Below the pieces are notes generated by a model. That model ran no database searches, was not told the origin of the DNA, and was given only the letters and a program-made list of their open reading frames with translations. From CAYVBN01 sp964538565 (GTDB taxonomy: Bacteria > Pseudomonadota > Alphaproteobacteria > Rhizobiales > Xanthobacteraceae), in the NCBI GenBank assembly GCA_964538565.1, contig CAZIGW010000326.1, positions 1-27,955 on the forward strand: a stretch of DNA of 27,955 nucleotides, given 5' to 3'. The position numbers and the translations under genes were made by a program. Below are positions 14,925 to 22,839 of the stretch, one piece after another; positions within the stretch are counted from its first letter, which is position 1, and every line of letters starts with the position of its first letter.

Positions 14925-16745
14925 CTATCGGAAGTGTCCGCAATAACTGGCCGTCAACATCCAGCGCGTGCCGGCGGGCTTGGCGCGGCCGGCCACGATG
15001 TCGTTCACCTGGGTGTCGAACCTGGCGTTGTCGAACGCGCTGCTCGGACGCATGAACTCCCGCGTGCCCTCCCGGAATGGCCTGTCGAATGCCATCCAGC
15101 GCGCCCATTGCACGCCGTTGGCCGGCCAGGCGTTCCATTTTCCGGCGGTGAGGTCGCTCAGCCTCAGCCCCAGCTGCTCCATGCCATAGCGATAGACCCG
15201 CCCGGGGTAATGCGCCCGTTCCGGAACCGTGAACGGGAGGAGTGAGTAAAGGCCGGGCACCGACCGGATCTTCGGCAGGAATCGCGAGTACATGTCGATG
15301 TAGAGCCGCTTGTTTGCCTGCCAAGCCGGCGGAATGCGGCCGCGCAGGCAGACGATGTCGCGGTCGAGGAACGGGTAGAGCGGCTCGACCTCGGGACGAC
15401 AGAGCGCGCCCTGCAGCGACACGTAGCGCCGGAAACGGCTGCGAAAAAGAACCTCGGTGAAGATCTGCTCCGGCGTCTCGCGCAGGGCGCGCGCCTTCTT
15501 CACCTCTGCGGCGAGGTCGGCACGCACGGCGGGGCGGCAGGATTCCAGACGCTGCACGGCCTCCCGGGTGAGCGGCCGATAGGCGTGATCGGGAACACCG
15601 TGCTGGAGGAAGATGTAGTCGGCCATCTCCTCGTCACTCAACGCGCGCGGATCGTGCTTGGGCGGCAATCCGAGCGCTTCGCGCCATTGTCCGTGCGAAC
15701 GGCGTTTCAACGTCGTGCCGCCGAGCACAATGTCGCCGAGCAGGCCGTCGAGCGCGAGTTCGATTCCATCGGCGATCATGGGCGGCAACAGCGCCTGGTG
15801 AAACCACTCGGTGATTCCGTGCCGCGCGAAAAAAGGTGCGTGATAGCGGGAGAAGAAATCGCCGTGCAGCGGCACGAAGCGGTGCGGCATTCCGAGCGCC
15901 GCGGCGAGCTGCGCGGCGAGCCTGACTTCCGCCGCCCCGCTGTGACCGTAAGTGTAGGCGCGGACCTTCGGGTCGTCCCAGGTTCCGCAGATGAGGCGAC
16001 TGTCCATGCCGGCGCTGATCTTCGCGCCGTACACCGCTTCGCTCCGCTTCAACCGGCGAACCGAGGTGGCCATCAGATCGAGAACCTGCTCCGCCATCTC
16101 CTGATGCGATGCGGGCAGGGCCGGCACGATCCGATCGTCATGGCACCAGCGCTCGCGGGATTCGCTCCCGTCGTTCCACTGCACCGTCAGGATCGTGCCG
16201 TACGGCATGTGCTCGACGCCGCGATAGGCGGTGCGGTCGCCGAACTGGTATCCGAACCAATAGAGCTCGGCGAGCCCGACATCGTCAGCTTCGAACCGCG
16301 TGACCCCACTCGCCTGCCGCAGGGCCGGGTAGGTCGATCCGAACGCCAAGGTCTCCGGCAGCCGCGCCAGATACAGCGGCTGCGCGCCGAACCCGTCGCT
16401 CGCAATCAGGGTCCGGCGCCGTTCGAGATCGTTCACGACGATGTTGAAGCAGCCGTTTTGCACCCGGGCGAGGAAGTTGCGCAGATCCGTGCCGATCAGG
16501 TTGCCGATCTCGACGCGCTCCGCGTCCGAACGGCCGAGATACAGGCGCTCGCCGAGCACGAAATAGCCGTCGATGGCGATTTCATAGCCCGGCAGCGTGA
16601 CGACGCCCGGCCAGAGACGGCAATGTCTGGAATGCTCGAGACGAGGCGCTCCGCCGAACGCGATCGCACCGGAGAGCGACGACCCCGGCTCGCCGGCCGG
16701 CCGCGTCGGCGAGCTCCGTTCACGCAAGTGGTCGGCGAAATTCAA
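14925..16745 (-). CDS. asparagine-synthetase-like protein without glutaminase cysteine
   Basis: This 606-residue protein has the two-domain plan of asparagine synthetase B. The N-terminal Ntn-like domain retains the late SDGFGAQPLYLARL segment (116-129) but has no cysteine at position 2, so glutamine hydrolysis is unlikely. The C-terminal ATP-pyrophosphatase domain has a modified PP-loop, AKISAGMDSR (241-250, SGGxDS in classical enzymes), and DGLLGDIVLGG (333-343). Such enzymes adenylate a carboxylate and transfer an amine. Relatives occur in polysaccharide and lasso-peptide loci. Here it could amidate a uronic acid or amino-acid substituent of the polymer, an inference. The only usable start is TTG 16745, with GGGGG about nine bases upstream; an in-frame stop lies about 40 bases further up. 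The GT4 gene follows. Confidence 0.88.
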   Translation of the reverse strand: MNFADHLRERSSPTRPAGEPGSSLSGAIAFGGAPRLEHSRHCRLWPGVVTLPGYEIAIDGYFVLGERLYLGRSDAERVEIGNLIGTDLRNFLARVQNGCFNIVVNDLERRRTLIASDGFGAQPLYLARLPETLAFGSTYPALRQASGVTRFEADDVGLAELYWFGYQFGDRTAYRGVEHMPYGTILTVQWNDGSESRERWCHDDRIVPALPASHQEMAEQVLDLMATSVRRLKRSEAVYGAKISAGMDSRLICGTWDDPKVRAYTYGHSGAAEVRLAAQLAAALGMPHRFVPLHGDFFSRYHAPFFARHGITEWFHQALLPPMIADGIELALDGLLGDIVLGGTTLKRRSHGQWREALGLPPKHDPRALSDEEMADYIFLQHGVPDHAYRPLTREAVQRLESCRPAVRADLAAEVKKARALRETPEQIFTEVLFRSRFRRYVSLQGALCRPEVEPLYPFLDRDIVCLRGRIPPAWQANKRLYIDMYSRFLPKIRSVPGLYSLLPFTVPERAHYPGRVYRYGMEQLGLRLSDLTAGKWNAWPANGVQWARWMAFDRPFREGTREFMRPSSAFDNARFDTQVNDIVAGRAKPAGTRWMLTASYCGHFR

Positions 16746-16938
16746 TGAAGTGCCCCCGGCGCGCCCGTTCGGATCGGACGGAATTCAAATGCCGATGAAA
16801 CCGAAATTTAGTGTAAACGTACCGCGTTGGAGTCTAAAGTCCAGATGTCGGCGGCAGATCGGCGACCAAGCAGGGAATTTGTCGCGGGCCCGTTGATAGC
16901 AATGCCCTATCAAACACGTGGACGCCGGATGAGATTGC

Positions 16939-17250
16939 TCAGTAACAGGAGCCGGCGCTCGGGTTGAGCACCATGCCGGGCGGACAGGTGGTCTGGCGAC
17001 GCGGCCGCAGCGGTTGGTTGTATTGCTGCAGGCGCGGATCGTTGTAGAAATAGCCGCCCGTTTGTGGATCGGGCCGCGACCAGTCCGCGCCGACCGGCGT
17101 CGCCGAGGAGTGTGGCGTCGGCACCGTGGTCGAGCCGGGCGGCGACACCCGCGAACCGGGGGTCGGAACCGATTGTGCGTCAAGCGGCCCCGCGAACAAG
17201 GTCGCCGCCGAGATGCAGCCAACGGCCAGGAGGATGCGCCCACGTGTCAT
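16939..17250 (-). CDS. small secreted Pro-rich hypothetical protein
   Basis: This 103-residue protein begins at ATG 17250, preceded by GGAAGGA about ten bases upstream. Residues 1-25 form a signal peptide (RILLAVGCISAATLFAG, then DAQS). The mature protein is rich in Pro, Ser and Thr to about residue 55, then has GGYFYNDPRLQQYNQPLRP and a short C-terminal CPPGMVLNPSAGSCY end with two cysteines that may pair. No family was recognised. It is on the same strand as the AsnB-like gene downstream, with about 190 bases between, so linkage to the EPS locus is possible. Confidence 0.65.
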   Translation of the reverse strand: MTRGRILLAVGCISAATLFAGPLDAQSVPTPGSRVSPPGSTTVPTPHSSATPVGADWSRPDPQTGGYFYNDPRLQQYNQPLRPRRQTTCPPGMVLNPSAGSCY

Positions 17251-17428
17251 GGCTTCAGTCCTTCCGCGCGATCTGATCCCCCGGGCCTCGACCAGATGTA
17301 AGCACATTGCCGCGCGAACGAAAGAGGGGCTGCTCGCCCGGCGGGTTGAGCGCGGCGATGCAGGTCGGGATCGCGGGAGTGCCGTCGCGGCGGAGACGGC
17401 GAGCCGGGGTGATGGTCCGCCGTGCCGT

Positions 17429-18046
17429 TCAGGACTGGGCGATGCGAACCGTCGACCAGAACAGGGGGTTCGCCGGAGACTGAATGCGGACCCACTGGTA
17501 GCCGGCCTTCGACCACGGCCGGATCTCGCGCGTCAGGTTGTCGAGAACGAGATCGGCCTGGCGCGTGCGCACGACGAGGACGAGATGATGCTCGCCCCAG
17601 TTCGTGACCACCTCGGCCAGGAGCAACGCGCGCGCCGGCCAGCCGCGTGCCAGCAGATCGTGGCGCTTGGTCACCGCGTAGTCGTTGCAGTCGCCGGCCC
17701 GCGGAGCGACGATCCAGCCGACCCCGGTGACGCCGGGACTCTTGTGCTGGGGAGCGATGCTCTGGTTGACCTCGCGGTTCACGCTCACGAGCTCGTGCCA
17801 GTGCGCCGCGTCGAGAGCCGGCAGGCGCGGACGGAAGACGATGTGCTGCGGCCGGCATTCGGCCGGATACCGCACGCAGAAGCGGACGTGCGCCATCGGG
17901 GCGAGCGTCGGCGCGCCGAATGCCACGTGACCCATCACGTCGCCCAGTCCGCGCGGCAGGCTGAAGAACGCCGCATGGCCGTTGGAGAATCCGACCACGG
18001 CCGACAGAACGATGCTGATCGGCAGGGCCTTGAAGATCCGAACCAT
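17429..18046 (-). CDS. transglutaminase-like cysteine peptidase (BTLCP)
   Basis: This 205-residue protein matches the bacterial transglutaminase-like cysteine proteinase family. The candidate triad is C120 in GDCNDYAVTKR, H154 in NWGEHHLVLVV and D169 in DLVLDNL. An N-terminal hydrophobic stretch (about 4-24, ending NGHA) indicates export to the periplasm. The best-known relative, LapG, cuts a large adhesin under control of LapD; neither LapD nor an RTX adhesin is visible here, and the short form with a signal peptide is common in rhizobia. ATG 18046 is preceded by GGAG; the frame extends six codons to a TTG at 18064. It is divergent from the phosphatase gene, with about 200 bases between. The substrate is unknown. 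Confidence 0.88.
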   Translation of the reverse strand: MVRIFKALPISIVLSAVVGFSNGHAAFFSLPRGLGDVMGHVAFGAPTLAPMAHVRFCVRYPAECRPQHIVFRPRLPALDAAHWHELVSVNREVNQSIAPQHKSPGVTGVGWIVAPRAGDCNDYAVTKRHDLLARGWPARALLLAEVVTNWGEHHLVLVVRTRQADLVLDNLTREIRPWSKAGYQWVRIQSPANPLFWSTVRIAQS

Positions 18047-18244
18047 TTCAACTGCACTCCGCAATCGTCGTGGTGGTAAAACTACCCCCGGCCCACTGCG
18101 ATCACGTTCATCCCGAGGCAGGAAAGAGATTCAAATGCTGCTGCTTTTGTAAGGGCTTTGTTAAGATAAACGGCCCGAACGATCAGACGTTCCAAAGGCA
18201 CGCCGACAAGGGGCGCTTCTTGAGTCACGAGGGGGAAGTCTAGG

Positions 18245-18985
18245 GTGTGGAAGTGGCGGGCTTCCCGTAGGCCAGTACAACCGGCGAGAATTCCCGATGG
18301 AATTCGCATCTACGCCATCGGCGATGTGCACGGCCGCATCGACCTCTTGGAGGAGACCTTCGCGCGCATCGACGCCGACGTGGCGCGCCAGCCGGTCAAA
18401 AGGCCGATCGTCGTTCTGGTCGGCGACTATGTGGATCGTGGTCCCGCAAGCCGGCAGGTGCTCGATCGCCTGCTCGCGCGGTGCGCGGCGCACGAGACGG
18501 TCTGCCTCAAAGGCAATCACGAGACGTTCGTCGAGGATTTTCTGCGCGATCCGGCGACCCTCGACTACTGGCGCCAGTATGGCGGCCTCGAAACGCTGCT
18601 GTCGTACGGAATTACCGCTCCGGCGCGGGCCAGCGCGGAGGAGCAGAAGCGGCTCGCCATGGAGTTCGCGGCCGTTCTGCCCGACGCACATCGCCGGTTT
18701 CTCGCGGGCCTGCGGCTGTCCTACGCGTGCGGCGATTTCTTCTTCGTTCACGCCGGCGTACGTCCGCGCGTGCCGTTGGACCAGCAACGGGAAGCTGACC
18801 TGCTGTGGATTCGCGAGGACTTCCTCGACTGGGAGGAATCATTCGGAAAGATCGTCGTGCACGGACACACGCCGGTGGTCGAACCGGACGTGCGGCCAAA
18901 CCGGATCGACATCGACACCGGGGCCTATGCGACAGGAAGGCTGACCTGTCTGCGGCTCGAGCGGGACGAAAAGCGCTTCATCTGA
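18245..18985 (+). CDS. PPP-type serine/threonine phosphatase (metallophosphoesterase)
   Basis: This 246-residue protein carries all signature motifs of bacterial PPP phosphatases: IGDVHGR (25-31), VGDYVDRG (59-66), GNHE (90-93), FFFVHAGVRP with metal-ligand H169, and VVHGHTP (204-210). These bind two metal ions and hydrolyse phosphoserine/phosphothreonine or small phosphoesters; bacterial members include PrpA/PrpE and ApaH relatives. ATG is absent at the beginning; GTG 18245 is preceded by GAGGGGGAAG, a very strong ribosome binding site, which fixes the start. There is no signal peptide, so it is cytoplasmic. No partner kinase is visible in the window; it is divergent from the BTLCP peptidase. 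Confidence 0.92.
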   Translation: MWKWRASRRPVQPARIPDGIRIYAIGDVHGRIDLLEETFARIDADVARQPVKRPIVVLVGDYVDRGPASRQVLDRLLARCAAHETVCLKGNHETFVEDFLRDPATLDYWRQYGGLETLLSYGITAPARASAEEQKRLAMEFAAVLPDAHRRFLAGLRLSYACGDFFFVHAGVRPRVPLDQQREADLLWIREDFLDWEESFGKIVVHGHTPVVEPDVRPNRIDIDTGAYATGRLTCLRLERDEKRFI

Positions 18986-19110
18986 GTCATCCGCGCTCCG
19001 CGCGGCGCCTCGTCTGCAATCGGCCCGGCCGCGCGTCTCGCGTGATTGATCCTTGCCGGGCCTCCTCGTAAGCTCGCCATGCGACATCCAGGCATCCGGC
19101 GGCGAGATTC

Positions 19111-19701
19111 ATGGGGTTGGGATCGGCCGTGCGATCAGACATGTGCGCACGCGTGCGCCGGTTCTCCGGCATCGCCGTGCTGCTCGCGTTCTTCGGGTGG
19201 ACGACGGATTCCGTCGCTGCGGCCGAGCGCGCGCCCGCCGCCGTCCGCGATGTCACCCCGCCCGGGGTCCTGCGCGTCTACCGCTCGAAGGAGGAGCCGG
19301 ACTTCCTTCCCGATGGCGCGAGGCGCTACGCGAACGTGCGGGTCGGCGAGGACGCGGTGCTGCAGACAGCGGAGGGCCGCCTGAAACTCTATGCGATCAG
19401 CCTGCCGCCGCGGCGCAAGATCTGCCAGACGCCGATCGGCGCGCGTTGGGCTTGCGGTCAGCGCGCCCTCATGGCGCTGCGCAGTCTGCTCGAGGGGCAG
19501 GTGATCGCCTGCGTGACACGGGAGCCCGCCGCGGTGCCGGTTTCGGTCTGCCGTGTCCAGAACATGGACGTGTCCACCTGGATGCTGCGCGAAGGCTGGG
19601 CGGAGCTCGCGCGGGGCGTGCAGGACAGGATCTACGTCGAGGCGCAGTCCGTGGCCCGGGCACGCAAGGCCGGCCTCTGGTCGATCGACCCGCCGCAATG
19701 A
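19111..19701 (+). CDS. exported thermonuclease-fold protein, probably degenerate
   Basis: This protein of up to 196 residues has an N-terminal hydrophobic segment (about 20-34) and an AAAE cleavage-like site, so it is probably exported. The remainder has the order of a staphylococcal-nuclease (SNc) domain: LKLYAISLPPRR where RLxGIDAPE is usual, ACGQRALMALRSLLEGQVIAC, VSVCRVQNMDVSTWMLREGW, and a final YVEAQSVARARKAGLW that is typical. The catalytic GIDAPE glutamate and the later DRYGR-like arginine region are altered, so nuclease activity is doubtful. ATG 19111 is first; ATG 19141 is an alternative. It converges on the RND pump gene with only about 15 bases between stops. Family assignment rests mainly on the C-terminal pattern. 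Confidence 0.75.
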   Translation: MGLGSAVRSDMCARVRRFSGIAVLLAFFGWTTDSVAAAERAPAAVRDVTPPGVLRVYRSKEEPDFLPDGARRYANVRVGEDAVLQTAEGRLKLYAISLPPRRKICQTPIGARWACGQRALMALRSLLEGQVIACVTREPAAVPVSVCRVQNMDVSTWMLREGWAELARGVQDRIYVEAQSVARARKAGLWSIDPPQ

Positions 19702-19716
19702 CATCTGCGGCGCACG

Positions 19717-22700
19717 TCACTCCGCGGCGATCGCCTTCATCTCCTCGGCGCGTTCCTGCCGGTCCCGTCTCCCCGTGAGCCAGAGCTGGAGACGGTCGAG
19801 GTACAGATAGACGACCGGCGTCGTGTAGAGCGTCAGCAGCTGGCTCAGGATCAGTCCGCCCACCATCGCGTAGCCGAGCGGCTGCCGCAGTTCCGAGCCG
19901 GTGCCAGTCCCGAGCATGAGCGGAAGTCCCGCCAGCATGGCGGCGGCGGTCGTCATCAGGATCGGCCGGAAGCGCAGCAGGCACGCCTCTCGGACCGCCT
20001 CGACCGGAGCGAGATGGCGGTCGCGTTCGGCCGTGATGGCGAAATCGACCAGCATGATCCCGTTCTTCTTGACGATGCCGATAAGCAGAATGATGCCGAT
20101 GATGCCGATCACCGACAGGTCCAGATGCCCGAGCTGCAGCGCCAGCAGCGCGCCGACGCCGGCGGAGGGCAGGGTCGAGAGAATCGTCAGCGGGTGGACG
20201 AAGCTTTCGTAGAGCACGCCGAGAATGATGTAGACGACGACGAGCGCGGCGCCGATCAGCGCCGGCTCGCTCGCCAGCGAAGACTGAAAGGCCTGCGCGT
20301 TGCCCTGGAAGGTGCCGGCGATCGAGGCGGGCTTGCCGATTTCCCTGGCTGCCTGCTGGATGGCGTCGACCGCCTGGCCGAGCGACACGCCGGAGCGCAG
20401 GTTGAACGAGAGGGTGACGGCGGGAAACTGGCCCTGGTGCGAGACCGACAGCGGTCCAACGTGCGAGGAATCGACCGTGACCAGGGTCGACAGCGGGACG
20501 GCCGCCCCGGTCAGGGGCGACTTCAGGTAGATGCTATCGAGCGAGGAAAGGTCGCCCTGCAGCCGCGGCGTGATCTCGAGCACCACCGGGTAGGTGTTGA
20601 GCTGCGTGAAATATTGCGTGACCTGGCGCTGGCCGTAGGCGTCGTTGAGGGTGTCGTCGATCGTCTGGGGCGTGATGCCGAACCGCGACGCCTGGTCACG
20701 GTTGATGCGGACGTCGAGGCGAGGGGCGCTCGACGAGAGATCGCTCGACACGTCGACGAGCTGCGGCAGGCTCCGCATCTTCTCGAGCATCTTCTGCGAC
20801 CAGACGTTGAGTGCCGCGATGTCCGAACTCTGCAGCGTGTATTCGTACTGGGCGCGCGAAATGCGCCCGCCGACCCGGATGTCCTGGGCCGGTTGCAGGA
20901 ACAGGCTGACGCCCTCGATCTTCGCGATCTGCGGCCGCAGCCGGTTGATGATCGCGGTGGCGGATGCCGTGCGCTCGTCGCGCGGCTTGAGCGAGATGAA
21001 GAAACGGCCGGTGTTGCTGGTCGACGCGCTGCCGGTGCTGCCCATCAGCGACCCGAAGGCCGCGACGTCCGGATCGCGCAGGATGACGGCGCCGAGCGCC
21101 TGCTGCAGGCGGCTCATCTCCTCCGGCGAGACGTGCTGCGCGGCTTCCGACAGACCCATGATGAGCCCGGTATCCTCGGTCGGAAAGAACCCTTTGGGAA
21201 TCTCGACGAACATGTAGCCGGTGAGCGCCAGCGTCGCGAAGAAGACGCCGAGCGTCGTGCGCCGATGGCGCAGCGCGACGTCGAGCGTGCGGCGATAGCC
21301 CGCGCGCATCGCCTCGAACACGCGTTCGACCGCACGGTAGAAGCGGCCGTGGCGCTCCGGTTCGCGTTGCATGAAGCGGGCGCACAACATGGGGGCGAGG
21401 GTGAGCGAAACGACGGCCGAGACGATGATCGAAGCCGTCACCGTCAGGGCGAATTCGCGGAACAGGCGGCCGATGATTCCGCCCATCAGCAGCAGTGGAA
21501 TGAACACGGCGATCAGCGAAAGACTGATGGACAGGACCGTGAACCCGATCTCGCGCGAGCCATTCAGGGCCGCCTCGAGCGGCGTGTCGCCCTGTTCGAT
21601 GTGGCGATAGATGTTCTCCACCACGACGATCGCGTCGTCGACGACGAAGCCGACCGCGATCGTCAGCGCCATGAGCGAGAGGTTGTCGAGGCTGAAGCCG
21701 AGCACGTACATGCCCGCGAACGACCCGAGCAACGCCAGCGGCACCGTGATGCTGGGGATGAGCGTGGCCCAGAAGTTACGCAGGAACAGCAGAATGACCA
21801 TCACCACGAGGCCGATGGTGATCGCCAGCGTGAATTCGACGTCCTGCACGGATGCCCGGATCGTCACGGTCCGATCCAGGATGGTGTCGACCTTGACGGT
21901 CGGCGGAATGGTGGCGGTGAGCTGCGGAAGCTGCGCCTTGATCTGGTCGACCGTGTCGATGACGTTCGCTCCTGGTTGCTTGAAGACGAGGAGCAGGACG
22001 CCGCGCCGGTTGTTCTGATAGCCAACGACCGTGTTGTCGGCCGCTGCCGAGACGGCCTGCCCGACGTCGGGCACCCGGATGGGGGCGCCGTTCTTGTAGG
22101 CGATGATCACGTCGTCGTACTGCGCCGGCACCGTGAGCTGGTCGTTCGTGGTGATGGTGAAGCTCATTTTCGAGCCGTTGAGCGTTCCCTTGGCTGCGTT
22201 CGTCGTCTGCGAAAGAAGCGATCCGCGCACGTCTTCGAGCGTCAGCCCGGCCGCGGCGAGCTTGGCGGGATCGACCTGGACGCGCACCGCCGGCTTCTGC
22301 TCGCCGCCGATGATCACCTGGGCGACGCCGGTGACCTGGGAGATCTGCTGGGCGAGGAAGTTGTCGGCGTAGTCGTCGACGGTCGTCAGCGGCAGCGCGT
22401 CGGAATGCGCCGACAGGATCAGGATGGGAGCATCGGCCGGATTGATCTTGCGGTAGGTGGGCGGCGAGGGCAGGTCCCGCGGCAGTTGCCGGCCGGCCGC
22501 GGTGATCGCGGCCTGCACGTCCTGGGCGGCCGAATCGATGTTGCGGTTGAGCTCGAATTGGATGGTGACGGTCGTGGACCCAAGCGTGCTCACGGAGGTC
22601 ATCTGCGTCACCCCGGCGATCTGGCCGAGACGGCGCTCGAGCGGCGAGGCGACCGAGGACGCCATGGTCTCCGGGCTCGCGCCCGGCAGCGTGGCATTCA

Positions 22701-22839
22701 CCGCGATGGTCGGGAAATCCACCTCGGGGAGGGGCGCGACCGGCAGAAACGGAAACGCCACGAGGCCGACGAACGCGAGCGCCGCCATCAGCAGCGCGGT
22801 GGCGACCGGCCGGCGGATGAACGGCTCGGAGAGATTCAC
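19717..22839 (-). CDS. RND multidrug efflux permease (MdtB/MdtC/AcrB-like, HAE1)
   Basis: This 1040-residue protein has full RND pump length. It begins MNLSEPFIRRPVATALLMAA, has PLPEVDFPTIAVNATLPGAS (37-56), a periplasmic porter loop, and membrane span four with the proton-relay pair D401-D402 in GFVVDDAIVVVENI. The second half repeats the layout and ends with a GIVKKNGIMLVDFA motif and a cytoplasmic tail. It exports drugs, detergents or other amphiphiles by proton antiport with a periplasmic adaptor and an outer-membrane channel. GTG 22839 overlaps the adaptor stop by four bases (GTGA), so translation is probably coupled. No outer-membrane factor gene is present nearby. The sequence is closest in style to MdtB/MdtC/MuxB-type pumps, but no substrate can be named. 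Confidence 0.96.
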   Translation of the reverse strand: MNLSEPFIRRPVATALLMAALAFVGLVAFPFLPVAPLPEVDFPTIAVNATLPGASPETMASSVASPLERRLGQIAGVTQMTSVSTLGSTTVTIQFELNRNIDSAAQDVQAAITAAGRQLPRDLPSPPTYRKINPADAPILILSAHSDALPLTTVDDYADNFLAQQISQVTGVAQVIIGGEQKPAVRVQVDPAKLAAAGLTLEDVRGSLLSQTTNAAKGTLNGSKMSFTITTNDQLTVPAQYDDVIIAYKNGAPIRVPDVGQAVSAAADNTVVGYQNNRRGVLLLVFKQPGANVIDTVDQIKAQLPQLTATIPPTVKVDTILDRTVTIRASVQDVEFTLAITIGLVVMVILLFLRNFWATLIPSITVPLALLGSFAGMYVLGFSLDNLSLMALTIAVGFVVDDAIVVVENIYRHIEQGDTPLEAALNGSREIGFTVLSISLSLIAVFIPLLLMGGIIGRLFREFALTVTASIIVSAVVSLTLAPMLCARFMQREPERHGRFYRAVERVFEAMRAGYRRTLDVALRHRRTTLGVFFATLALTGYMFVEIPKGFFPTEDTGLIMGLSEAAQHVSPEEMSRLQQALGAVILRDPDVAAFGSLMGSTGSASTSNTGRFFISLKPRDERTASATAIINRLRPQIAKIEGVSLFLQPAQDIRVGGRISRAQYEYTLQSSDIAALNVWSQKMLEKMRSLPQLVDVSSDLSSSAPRLDVRINRDQASRFGITPQTIDDTLNDAYGQRQVTQYFTQLNTYPVVLEITPRLQGDLSSLDSIYLKSPLTGAAVPLSTLVTVDSSHVGPLSVSHQGQFPAVTLSFNLRSGVSLGQAVDAIQQAAREIGKPASIAGTFQGNAQAFQSSLASEPALIGAALVVVYIILGVLYESFVHPLTILSTLPSAGVGALLALQLGHLDLSVIGIIGIILLIGIVKKNGIMLVDFAITAERDRHLAPVEAVREACLLRFRPILMTTAAAMLAGLPLMLGTGTGSELRQPLGYAMVGGLILSQLLTLYTTPVVYLYLDRLQLWLTGRRDRQERAEEMKAIAAE

